From Rhodospirillaceae bacterium (GTDB lineage Bacteria; Pseudomonadota; Alphaproteobacteria; Thalassobaculales; Thalassobaculaceae): 5,214 bases of DNA. Numbering within the stretch: the first letter of the stretch is position 1; the number at the start of each line of letters is the position of its first letter. The stretch lies in contig NZVJ01000022.1 of NCBI GenBank assembly GCA_002701455.1, forward strand, positions 31,554 to 36,767, read 5' to 3'. Of this stretch, positions 1-5,214 are shown one piece after another. The position numbers and the translations under genes were made by a program. Under the pieces are notes generated by a model. The model saw only the letters and a list, made by a program, of their open reading frames with translations, had not been told where the DNA came from and did not search any database.

Positions 1-278
1 GCGGTTGTACATATAGCCAAACAAAGAACGAAGCGCGCCCCATGCTTGTCAACGATTATACCTACAAATGGCGATACTAAGGCAGCCAGGACCCCACCTA
101 GTGACACGGCACCTGAAATCATCGTCCGAGACCAGTCGAGTTCGGTGGTCATGGGCGTAACAAAAATTGAAAGAGTTGCAACGGCTGGCCCCTGCCTCGC
201 AAATCCAGCACAGCAAACACCGAATAAGATCAGCCATCCGTAATAAAAGGGCAGGCGCTTTGAGAGAGATCTTAATAT
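1..278 (-). CDS. MFS transporter, N-terminal part (runs off the left edge; start codon unusual)
   Basis: This is the beginning of an inner-membrane major facilitator permease, probably for a carboxylate or other small organic molecule. The minus-strand frame stays open for 92 codons from 278 to the left edge. Numbering from the codon at 276-278, it shows RLPFYYGW (residues 8-15), a first hydrophobic helix (about 16-43), WSRT (49-52), a second helix (about 54-76) and GIIVDKHGAR (73-82). The last is the MFS motif A loop between helices 2 and 3. The pattern resembles monocarboxylate/oxalate-formate-type MFS proteins; the substrate is not determinable. The frame has no ATG, GTG or TTG between the stop at 282-284 and residue 43, which lies inside helix 1. 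The best-placed initiator is ATA at 276-278, with GGAA (285-288, minus strand) six bases upstream; CTG at 252-254 is an alternative. The gene may have lost its start, use a rare start, or carry a sequencing error. It is divergent from the monooxygenase gene. The family call is secure; the start and integrity are not. Confidence 0.8.
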   Translation of the reverse strand, partial: MLRSLSKRLPFYYGWLILFGVCCAGFARQGPAVATLSIFVTPMTTELDWSRTMISGAVSLGGVLAALVSPFVGIIVDKHGARFVLCLAICTT

Positions 279-479
279 TTTTTATTCCAAACACTTCTGA
301 ATTGAAATGACTACGAAGCAGATATGCTCGTTGTTGTATTCTCGAGATATTTTCCATCGCTGGCAAGAAAGACCTTATCAGATTTTTAGACAATGATCTT
401 TGAGAGTATTTTTATTTAGGCGGTTATGTTACGCTGGTACCAATGTAGAGATTTAGAGGAAACATTGGGGGGACAGATC
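279..479. other. divergent intergenic region between the MFS and monooxygenase genes
   Basis: These 201 bp separate two genes that point away from each other, so they should hold both promoters. A possible plus-strand sigma70-like pair is TTGAGA (400-405) with TATGTT (425-430), but the 19-bp spacing is long and the match is weak. If it is used, transcription would start after the ATG at 426, which supports translation from 480. An 8-bp palindrome, TCTCGAGA, lies at 340-347. The 9-mer CTTTGAGAG occurs at 258-266 and again at 398-406. The minus-strand ORF across 279-393 has no recognisable protein character and I do not regard it as a gene. Confidence 0.4.
467..472 (+). promoter_or_regulatory. 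ribosome binding site that fixes the monooxygenase start
   Basis: A GGGGGG run sits seven bases before the ATG at 480. No comparable site precedes the in-frame upstream ATG at 426. The 18 residues between the two ATGs do not look like the start of a luciferase-like protein, whereas the sequence from 480 (MRLGMFMQP) matches the usual first beta strand. Confidence 0.7.
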
Positions 480-1598
480 ATGCGATTAGGGATGTTTATG
501 CAACCTGTACACGATGTAAACCGTGACCAAACGCAGGTGATTGAGGAAGACCGAGAAACAATTCTGTTGGCAGATAAGCTTGGTTTTCATGAGGTTTGGG
601 TTGGCGAACATGCCTCGGCCACCGTCGAGCCTATTACAGCTCCACTGGTTTTTCTAGCGACGCTTTTGGGAGAAACGAAAACTATTAAGTTGGGTACGGG
701 AGTATTTTGTCTGCCTAATCATCACCCTGCCCAAGTTGCTGCGCAAGCTGCATTGTTTGATCATCTATCGCGTGGACGATTTCAAATGGGGATTGGAACC
801 GGAAGCCTTAGCTCCGACGTCGAACTATTCGAGGTAGGGGGTGACACTGACCGGAACGATATGGTTAGAGAATCAATGGAACTCATTCAGTCAATTTGGG
901 ATGGCGAGCCACCATATTCAATTGAAGGTAAATACTGGAACGTAAAAATTGAGGACATGGCACGATCCGAATTTGGTGTAGGGCATTTTGTCAAGCCATA
1001 TCAAAAACCCGGTCCTCCTGTGGCGATATCAATTATGTCACCGAAATCTAACAGTGCTCGAATAGCAGGCGAAAACGGATGGATACCGATATCTGGAGCA
1101 GCTTTCTTACATCCGCGTTATACATCAGGCCACTGGCAGACTTATGCTGAAGGCTGCGAGAAGGCAGGCCGCGAAGCCGACCCAAATATATGGCGTGTGT
1201 CTCGAAGTATTGTCGTAGCCCCTTCTGACGGGGAGGCATTAGACTATGTTCTGAATCCGGAAGGGCCAATGAGCTACTGGTATCGGTACTTTCTGTCATC
1301 TATTAAGGCGAGAAAGTTAACCAAATATGTAGCTCCCGAGGGTCATCCTGATCCCGATAATATCACTTGGCAGGAAATCGCGAAGGAACAGTGCACTTTT
1401 GGCTCACCGCAAACAGTGTTGGATAAACTTGTGGCGTTACGGGATCTAACGGGTCATTTTGGTGTTCTTACTGCAATGGCCCATGAATGGGATGACAAGG
1501 TGTTCTGCCAACGCTCGTTGACAATGCTGGCAAAAGAAGTAATGCCTAAATTTTCGCAACACTCTGACGCAGATAGTCAGCCCCGCGCCGCGGAATAA
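480..1598 (+). CDS. luciferase-like (LLM class) flavin-dependent monooxygenase, limonene-monooxygenase-like subgroup
   Basis: This is a cytoplasmic TIM-barrel enzyme of the bacterial luciferase superfamily. Such enzymes use reduced flavin supplied by a separate reductase, plus O2, to hydroxylate, epoxidise or cleave an organic substrate. The 372-residue length is normal for the subgroup that includes limonene 1,2-monooxygenase (LimB). Visible landmarks are MRLGMFMQP (1-9, first strand), WVGEHAS (40-46, luciferase-type active-site strand), HHPAQVAAQ (81-89) followed by DHLSRGRFQMGIGTG (94-108, the family signature), HFVKPYQKPGPP (169-180), SIMSPKS (184-190), CTFGSPQTVLDKL (305-317) and a C-terminal helix ending AKEVMPKF (351-358). 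The start at 480 is preferred over the ATG at 426 on ribosome-binding site and homology grounds. The gene is followed 89 bp later, on the same strand, by an SDR reductase, so the two may be co-transcribed. No flavin reductase lies in the window. The fold and cofactor class are confident; the substrate is unknown, and 'limonene' reflects subgroup resemblance only. Confidence 0.9.
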   Translation: MRLGMFMQPVHDVNRDQTQVIEEDRETILLADKLGFHEVWVGEHASATVEPITAPLVFLATLLGETKTIKLGTGVFCLPNHHPAQVAAQAALFDHLSRGRFQMGIGTGSLSSDVELFEVGGDTDRNDMVRESMELIQSIWDGEPPYSIEGKYWNVKIEDMARSEFGVGHFVKPYQKPGPPVAISIMSPKSNSARIAGENGWIPISGAAFLHPRYTSGHWQTYAEGCEKAGREADPNIWRVSRSIVVAPSDGEALDYVLNPEGPMSYWYRYFLSSIKARKLTKYVAPEGHPDPDNITWQEIAKEQCTFGSPQTVLDKLVALRDLTGHFGVLTAMAHEWDDKVFCQRSLTMLAKEVMPKFSQHSDADSQPRAAE

Positions 1599-1614
1599 AA
1601 TATAAGGAAATTTT

Positions 1615-1643
1615 TTGACTTGCTTATGGAAAACGTAAATAGG
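1615..1643 (+). promoter_or_regulatory. possible promoter between the monooxygenase and the SDR gene
   Basis: TTGACT at 1615-1620 is a good -35 match. The hexamer 17 bp downstream is AATAGG (1638-1643), a poor -10. If real, it would let the SDR gene be transcribed independently of the upstream monooxygenase. No convincing terminator separates the two genes, so read-through is equally possible. Confidence 0.2.
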
Positions 1644-1675
1644 TTGAAGAGTAAATAAGATCAATTCAGTTGTGC

Positions 1676-1681
1676 AGGGTG
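1676..1681 (+). promoter_or_regulatory. ribosome binding site that fixes the SDR start
   Basis: AGGGTG lies six bases before the ATG at 1688. An upstream in-frame TTG at 1670 would add six residues (MCRVTR) and would place this site inside the coding sequence, so ATG 1688 is the better start. Confidence 0.6.
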
Positions 1682-1687
1682 ACGCGG

Positions 1688-2773
1688 ATGGCTTTGACTA
1701 GCAAAAAAAAGCTTCTTGTAGCTGGTGCCCGAGGAATTGTTGGCCGAAGTGCCGTAAGCCACTTCAGTAAATTAAAAGATTGGGATGTAGTCGGTCTATC
1801 TCGCTCCAAATCAGACTTTGATGCTGAAATAGAATGGAAAAGCGTCGATCTTCAGAATGCGGACGATTGTAAAAACAAACTCGCAGACCTTAAAGACATA
1901 ACCCATGTTTGTTACTCTGCAGTATTTGAAAAAGACAACGTTACTGGCGGCTGGGCACAGGCGGATCACGCTGAAATAAATCTGAAAATGCTGCGTAATT
2001 TAGTTGAGAACGCAGAAAGGAATGCGCCAAATCTGGCACATATAACGCTAATGCAAGGTACAAAGGCCTATGGGGGTCACTTAGGGCCCTTCAAAATGCC
2101 GGCTAGAGAAACAGACCCGCGCTCAATGGGGCCCAATTTTTACTATGACCAGATGGATTGGCTTTCCGAATTTCAGAAAAATAAAAAATGGACTTGGACC
2201 ATTCTACGCCCCCAACTGGTGTGCGGTGTGGCCGCGGGAAGTCCGCTAAATATAATCGCAGCAATTGGGGCTTATGCAGCGATTTCACGCGAGGTGGGAA
2301 TACCTCTTAGGTTTCCAGGTGGGGCTGAACGAATAGGTGAGGCCACTGATGCCCGCTTAATCGCGCGTGCGGTTGAATGGGCTGGGAACAATGAAATAGC
2401 TTCCAATCAAATTTATAACATCACGAACGGTGATGTTTATATATGGCATTATGTTTGGCCAAGGGTTGCGGAACTTTTTGATATGGAATATGGATCACCA
2501 CAACCAATGTCTCTGGCGAAACTGATGCCAGAGAACGCTAAAGTATGGAGCCGTATTATTGAAAAGCATTCTTTGAAAAGCTATTCGCTCGCCGATCTTG
2601 TACCTTCCTGGCGGTTTGCAGACTATATTTTTGGCTATGGCCAAAGGCCGAACCCGCATCACATGAGCAACATAAAAATAAGAAAGCACGGTTTCTCTGA
2701 CTGTATTGACACCGAACAAATGGTATTAGAACTTTTACAAGAGATGCAGTCGCTTCGGATAATTCCCAGATAG
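1688..2773 (+). CDS. NADPH-dependent SDR, PRISE-type (progesterone 5-beta-reductase / iridoid synthase-like) reductase
   Basis: This is a cytoplasmic extended short-chain dehydrogenase/reductase of 361 residues. Known PRISE enzymes reduce activated C=C bonds of enones and enals with NADPH. The N-terminal Rossmann motif is GARGIVG (13-19). GLSRS (36-40) ends the second strand with an arginine, as expected for NADPH preference. The PRISE-like core follows: MQGTKAYGGHLGPF (122-135, with candidate catalytic Lys126) and NFYYDQMD (150-157, matching the plant NFYYxxED motif that carries the catalytic tyrosine). Further matches are WTILRPQLVCG (170-180), PLRFPG (206-211) and IYNITNGDVYIW (242-253). 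The Met in NFYYDQMD replaces the usual Glu. The gene lies downstream of the monooxygenase in the same direction, so it may process the same substrate or product. Its stop is 25 bp from the converging PhyH stop. Databases may label it NAD-dependent epimerase/dehydratase; the motif set argues for PRISE. The natural substrate is not shown. Confidence 0.85.
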   Translation: MALTSKKKLLVAGARGIVGRSAVSHFSKLKDWDVVGLSRSKSDFDAEIEWKSVDLQNADDCKNKLADLKDITHVCYSAVFEKDNVTGGWAQADHAEINLKMLRNLVENAERNAPNLAHITLMQGTKAYGGHLGPFKMPARETDPRSMGPNFYYDQMDWLSEFQKNKKWTWTILRPQLVCGVAAGSPLNIIAAIGAYAAISREVGIPLRFPGGAERIGEATDARLIARAVEWAGNNEIASNQIYNITNGDVYIWHYVWPRVAELFDMEYGSPQPMSLAKLMPENAKVWSRIIEKHSLKSYSLADLVPSWRFADYIFGYGQRPNPHHMSNIKIRKHGFSDCIDTEQMVLELLQEMQSLRIIPR

Positions 2774-2798
2774 CTTTTTTACAGCGTTTTTTGCAATC
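2774..2798. other. 25-bp convergent gap, no clear terminator
   Basis: The gap holds two T-runs (2775-2780 and 2787-2792) with no strong GC stem. A weak hairpin, ATCTC (2796-2800) / GAGAT (2808-2812), lies inside the end of the PhyH gene and is followed by CTTTT on the plus strand. At five base pairs it is a doubtful terminator. Transcripts of the two genes probably overlap. Confidence 0.35.
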
Positions 2799-3971
2799 TC
2801 AAATCGCGAGATCTTTTGTATTGTAGTCTTTAATAACTGAGTTGAAGGTTGTGTCAGAAAATCTGTACTCATCTTTAAGGTTAGTGAAAGGCTTGTAATC
2901 AAAAGACTGTTCATCGCGATATTTTTGCTTCCGTGCGTCAATGGCTACTTGTATTACTGCAGCTCGCTCAAAAATCCTTTTTTCATCATACACTGCGTTG
3001 GTGCCATTCATTCCAAGTGCAGCTTTTTGACCCAACACCGACTTGCGACGGTGAAAACCAAAAGTTATCGAGATCCTAATATTGGGTGAGGTGTTTGCAA
3101 AAGACCCATGAACCATTTGTCTATTAACAATTGTGGCGTCGCCTGGGGCACAAATTAAGGGAACAGCGCCAGGCAATTGGATGCTTCCCGAGTTCTCTTC
3201 TATCATGCCTTTTATATCCGCTTTTCCATCTTTATGACTGCCCGGAATAACCCACAGACTATTTGCAGGTGTCGTTTCATAGAGTTGAACTTGGAAATTA
3301 AACCCATGTATTCCTTCGTCCCAGTCTTCTGATTCCCAGTGTGTAACACCATCCTGATGCCAGGCGACCGATCCGCCTAGGCCGGGCTGTTTAACAAAAA
3401 TGGCATCATTATAGGGCACAAAATCCTCGCCATTTATTGATTCAGCAATCATCAACAAGTCTGGATGACCATAAAGCCTCAGCGCGGCCGGCATTGCCTC
3501 ACACATTCCATACATCAAATGAACTACATGTTCTGGCGCATTATCCTCGGGTGTAGGTTCTACCATTTTACTAGGGTGACGGCCATTTAAGAGATCAGTG
3601 CCTCCCCATGGATCTGAAAGCGGCTTGATAAAAGTGTACGGCTCTCTTGCAAATTCTCGACCCAGCGCTGGTCTACCCCTACTATCGAGAATTGAACCAG
3701 GTTTTTGAGGGGCTCTCTCGATCATATTTGCTGTATCGGCGCGGATATCGTTTAGTTCTTCTTTGTCCACTACATTTTCAAAAATATAAAACCCATATTT
3801 CTTAAACGAATTCAGAATATCTGAGTGTAATTTTCCGTTTGCTGCACGACGGACTGGGCCGCGATTATTTAGGCTAATAGCGAGGGTTTTACCTGTCTCA
3901 AGGTAATCTTTCATATTAGCAGAATATTCCTGAGTTGATATATCTCCGCGTGGAGCTTTCTGTGACTGCAT
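2799..3971 (-). CDS. phytanoyl-CoA dioxygenase (PhyH) family Fe(II)/2-oxoglutarate oxygenase
   Basis: This is a cytoplasmic non-haem iron oxygenase of 390 residues. Family members couple oxidative decarboxylation of 2-oxoglutarate to substrate hydroxylation. The double-stranded beta-helix metal site is complete: WHQD gives His205 and Asp207, and MVHGSF gives the distal His288. Arg299 follows 11 residues later, the same spacing as the 2-oxoglutarate-binding arginine of human phytanoyl-CoA hydroxylase. The N-terminal part has the usual PhyH opening, with FKKYGFYIFENVVDKEEL at about 56-73. LWVIPGSHKDG (239-249) is the conserved 'IPGSH' strand. A charged C-terminal tail (about 328-390) extends past the core. 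The start has a strong GGGGAAGG site (3976-3983, minus strand) four bases upstream. The gene diverges from the betaine-type binding protein and converges on the SDR. Bacterial PhyH proteins act on many substrates (ectoine, phosphonates, lipids, secondary metabolites), so only the reaction class is confident. Confidence 0.9.
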   Translation of the reverse strand: MQSQKAPRGDISTQEYSANMKDYLETGKTLAISLNNRGPVRRAANGKLHSDILNSFKKYGFYIFENVVDKEELNDIRADTANMIERAPQKPGSILDSRGRPALGREFAREPYTFIKPLSDPWGGTDLLNGRHPSKMVEPTPEDNAPEHVVHLMYGMCEAMPAALRLYGHPDLLMIAESINGEDFVPYNDAIFVKQPGLGGSVAWHQDGVTHWESEDWDEGIHGFNFQVQLYETTPANSLWVIPGSHKDGKADIKGMIEENSGSIQLPGAVPLICAPGDATIVNRQMVHGSFANTSPNIRISITFGFHRRKSVLGQKAALGMNGTNAVYDEKRIFERAAVIQVAIDARKQKYRDEQSFDYKPFTNLKDEYRFSDTTFNSVIKDYNTKDLAI

Positions 3972-4173
3972 TTTGCCTTCCCCTAGCAGATAAAATGAAC
4001 GGTTCCGTAAAGCTTAAATTAAAAATGCGTTACTGACAGCTATTTTTTAAACACTAATATTTTATTAAGCATAAAGTCGCTTCTAGGAAATTTTGTCGTT
4101 TCTTGACTAATTCTATCCTGTAAGCCAGTATGGGGAAATCGTATTTTTTAAATAAATCAGGAAAGCAGGACAC
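3972..4173. promoter_or_regulatory. divergent control region between the PhyH and binding-protein genes
   Basis: This AT-rich 202-bp region must supply the promoters of two genes that point away from each other. It contains a 10-bp inverted repeat, ACGG-TT-CCGT (3999-4008), close to the PhyH start, and an AT inverted repeat, TAATA-TTT-TATTA (4055-4067), near the centre. Either could be an operator, but both are short enough to occur by chance. No regulator gene is in the window. Confidence 0.35.
4103..4131 (+). promoter_or_regulatory. putative sigma70 promoter of the ABC binding-protein gene
   Basis: TTGACT (4103-4108) is followed after 17 bp by CAGTAT (4126-4131), which keeps the important second A and final T of a -10 box. 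It would give a 5' leader of about 35 bases. The ribosome binding site AGGAAAG (4159-4165) lies eight bases before the ATG at 4174. Confidence 0.4.
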
Positions 4174-5181
4174 ATGAAACGTTTGTTTGTATACCTGGCT
4201 GTTGTGATGAGCGCATTTCTTGGCATCACCGCATCCGCGTCGGCCAAATGTGGCGACGTTACAATGGCGGAAATGAATTGGGCGTCAGCAGAATTGATGG
4301 CCAATATCGATAAGGTAATTTTAGAAAAAGGTTATGGCTGCAATGTGGAATTGGTGGCAGGAGCCACGATGCCGTCATTTACTTCCATGAATGAAAAGGG
4401 CCAGCCAGATGTGGCCGCGGAACTTTGGATAAATGCTGTTCGTAACCCCTTAGAAAAAGCGATGGCTGAGGGTAGACTTCATTCTGTGGTAGATGGCCCA
4501 ATTACTGAATTAGGAGAGGGCTGGTGGATACCTCCTCACACTCAAAAGAAACATCCGGAACTTAAAACGGTTCTTGATGTCCTAAAACGTCCCGACCTCT
4601 TCCCTCATCCGGAAGATAAGTCTAAAGGCGCATTTGTAGGCTGCCCTGCCGGTTGGGGCTGCCAGTTAGCCAACAACAATCTATTCCGTGCCTTTGAAAT
4701 GGAAAAGAAGGGCTGGGTTTTAGTTGATCCCGGCTCAGCTGCTGGCTTGGACGGGTCTATGTCAAAAGCAGTTGAAAGAGGCCAAAACTGGTTTGGTTAC
4801 TACTGGTCTCCGACAGCTATGATTGGAAAATATCAGATGGTTCCACTGCCGTTCGGCGTGCCATTTGGAGGTAAAGAAAACTGGGATGGTTGTATCGTTA
4901 AGCCAGAGCAGGAATGCGCTAATCCAAAAGCGAGTGCTTGGACTAAGTCTGAAGTACACACTATTGTGACCGACTCTTTTAAGAAAAGTGGCGGAGACGC
5001 AGTAACTTATCTTAGCAAACGTGTAATCCCCGGCCCCGTAATGAACGGTATGCTAGTTTTTATGGCAGATGAGCAGGCTGGTGGAGCAGACGCAGCTATA
5101 GAATTTTTGAAAAAGCATGAAGCGGTTTGGAGTAAGTGGGTATCTTCTTCAGCTGCGGCTAAAATCAAAAAATCTCTTTAA
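4174..5181 (+). CDS. ABC transporter periplasmic substrate-binding protein, glycine betaine/choline (OpuAC/ProX) type
   Basis: This is a secreted solute receptor for an ABC importer of quaternary amines or related compounds; 335 residues is typical. A Sec signal peptide covers residues 1-24: basic MKR, a hydrophobic core, and SASA before a likely cleavage ahead of Lys25. There is no lipobox, so the protein should be free in the periplasm. The mature part opens with a short strand and MNWASAE (34-40), the usual OpuAC start. Other markers are AELWINAV (82-89), GEGWWIP (114-120), GCPAGWGC (156-163) and YYWSPTAM (209-216). Trp36, Trp85, Trp117/118 and Trp211 are candidates for an aromatic cation box. 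Six cysteines (26, 56, 157, 163, 240, 248) could form three disulfides, with 157-163 and 240-248 as obvious pairs. No permease or ATPase gene follows within the remaining 33 bp; they may lie beyond the edge. The exact ligand (betaine, choline, carnitine, proline betaine or similar) cannot be assigned. Confidence 0.9.
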   Translation: MKRLFVYLAVVMSAFLGITASASAKCGDVTMAEMNWASAELMANIDKVILEKGYGCNVELVAGATMPSFTSMNEKGQPDVAAELWINAVRNPLEKAMAEGRLHSVVDGPITELGEGWWIPPHTQKKHPELKTVLDVLKRPDLFPHPEDKSKGAFVGCPAGWGCQLANNNLFRAFEMEKKGWVLVDPGSAAGLDGSMSKAVERGQNWFGYYWSPTAMIGKYQMVPLPFGVPFGGKENWDGCIVKPEQECANPKASAWTKSEVHTIVTDSFKKSGGDAVTYLSKRVIPGPVMNGMLVFMADEQAGGADAAIEFLKKHEAVWSKWVSSSAAAKIKKSL

Positions 5182-5195
5182 AATAAGTTATTTTA
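5179..5195. repeat. AT-only 17-bp perfect inverted repeat at the end of the binding-protein gene
   Basis: TAAAATAA-G-TTATTTTA overlaps the stop codon (5179-5181). The eight-base arms are perfect but contain no GC pairs, so an RNA hairpin would be weak. It may be a poor terminator or attenuation site, or chance in an AT-rich spacer. The remaining bases to 5214 hold no recognisable gene start. Confidence 0.35.
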
Positions 5196-5214
5196 TCAGA
5201 ATACGGGCCTGTCG

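Noticed and set aside
46..243. Plus-strand open frame opposite the MFS gene
   Set aside because: It is the antisense shadow of a clear membrane-protein frame; its composition looks non-coding and there is no ribosome binding site.
49..393. Minus-strand open frame of 114 codons starting at 393
   Set aside because: From 278 leftward the true coding frame is the MFS frame one register away. The upstream part of this ORF has no recognisable protein character.
258..406. 9-bp direct repeat CTTTGAGAG at 258-266 and 398-406 as target-site duplication or operator pair
   Set aside because: A nine-base match in a region of this size is not rare by chance, and there is no mobile element between the copies.
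1048..1299. Minus-strand open frame inside the monooxygenase gene
   Set aside because: It lies fully within a well-supported gene and has no family resemblance or ribosome binding site.
1583..1593. CCGCGCCGCGG palindrome at the end of the monooxygenase gene as a terminator
   Set aside because: The stem is only four base pairs with a three-base loop, and the sequence directly after it is AATAAAATATAAGG rather than a T run. The T run starts about 17 bases later.
4762..4959. Minus-strand open frame inside the binding-protein gene
   Set aside because: It is a shadow of the conserved OpuAC coding sequence.

Overview
The window reads as an ordinary stretch of a bacterial chromosome. GC is moderate (roughly mid-40s percent by eye). 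Gene families, Shine-Dalgarno sites and TTGACT-type -35 elements would suit a marine or soil alphaproteobacterium (SAR116 or Rhodospirillales-like). That placement is inference from protein style; no rRNA or marker gene is present. I see no CRISPR array, tRNA, insertion sequence or phage gene.

Layout from left to right. (1) The 5' end of a minus-strand major facilitator (MFS) transporter runs off the left edge. Its reading frame is clear, but it has no ATG, GTG or TTG start where one is needed. (2) A 201-bp divergent intergenic region follows. (3) On the plus strand lie a luciferase-like flavin-dependent monooxygenase (LLM family, limonene-monooxygenase-like subgroup) and, 89 bp later, an NADPH-dependent SDR with the hallmarks of the PRISE group (progesterone 5-beta-reductase / iridoid synthase-like enone reductases). 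(4) A minus-strand phytanoyl-CoA dioxygenase (PhyH) family Fe(II)/2-oxoglutarate oxygenase converges on the reductase, with only 25 bp between the two stop codons. (5) A 202-bp divergent promoter region follows. (6) A plus-strand periplasmic substrate-binding protein of the glycine betaine/choline (OpuAC/ProX) type ends 33 bp before the right edge; ABC permease and ATPase genes may lie beyond it.

Taken together, the window holds two oxygenases of unrelated chemistry (flavin/O2 and Fe/2OG), an enone-type reductase and two uptake proteins. This would fit an accessory catabolic locus for a small organic substrate, perhaps terpenoid- or enone-like, with a separate quaternary-amine uptake gene next door. 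The substrate is not shown by the sequence. The most useful points for a second look are the missing start codon of the MFS gene, the LLM + PRISE pairing, and the PhyH gene that is divergent from the betaine-type binding protein.
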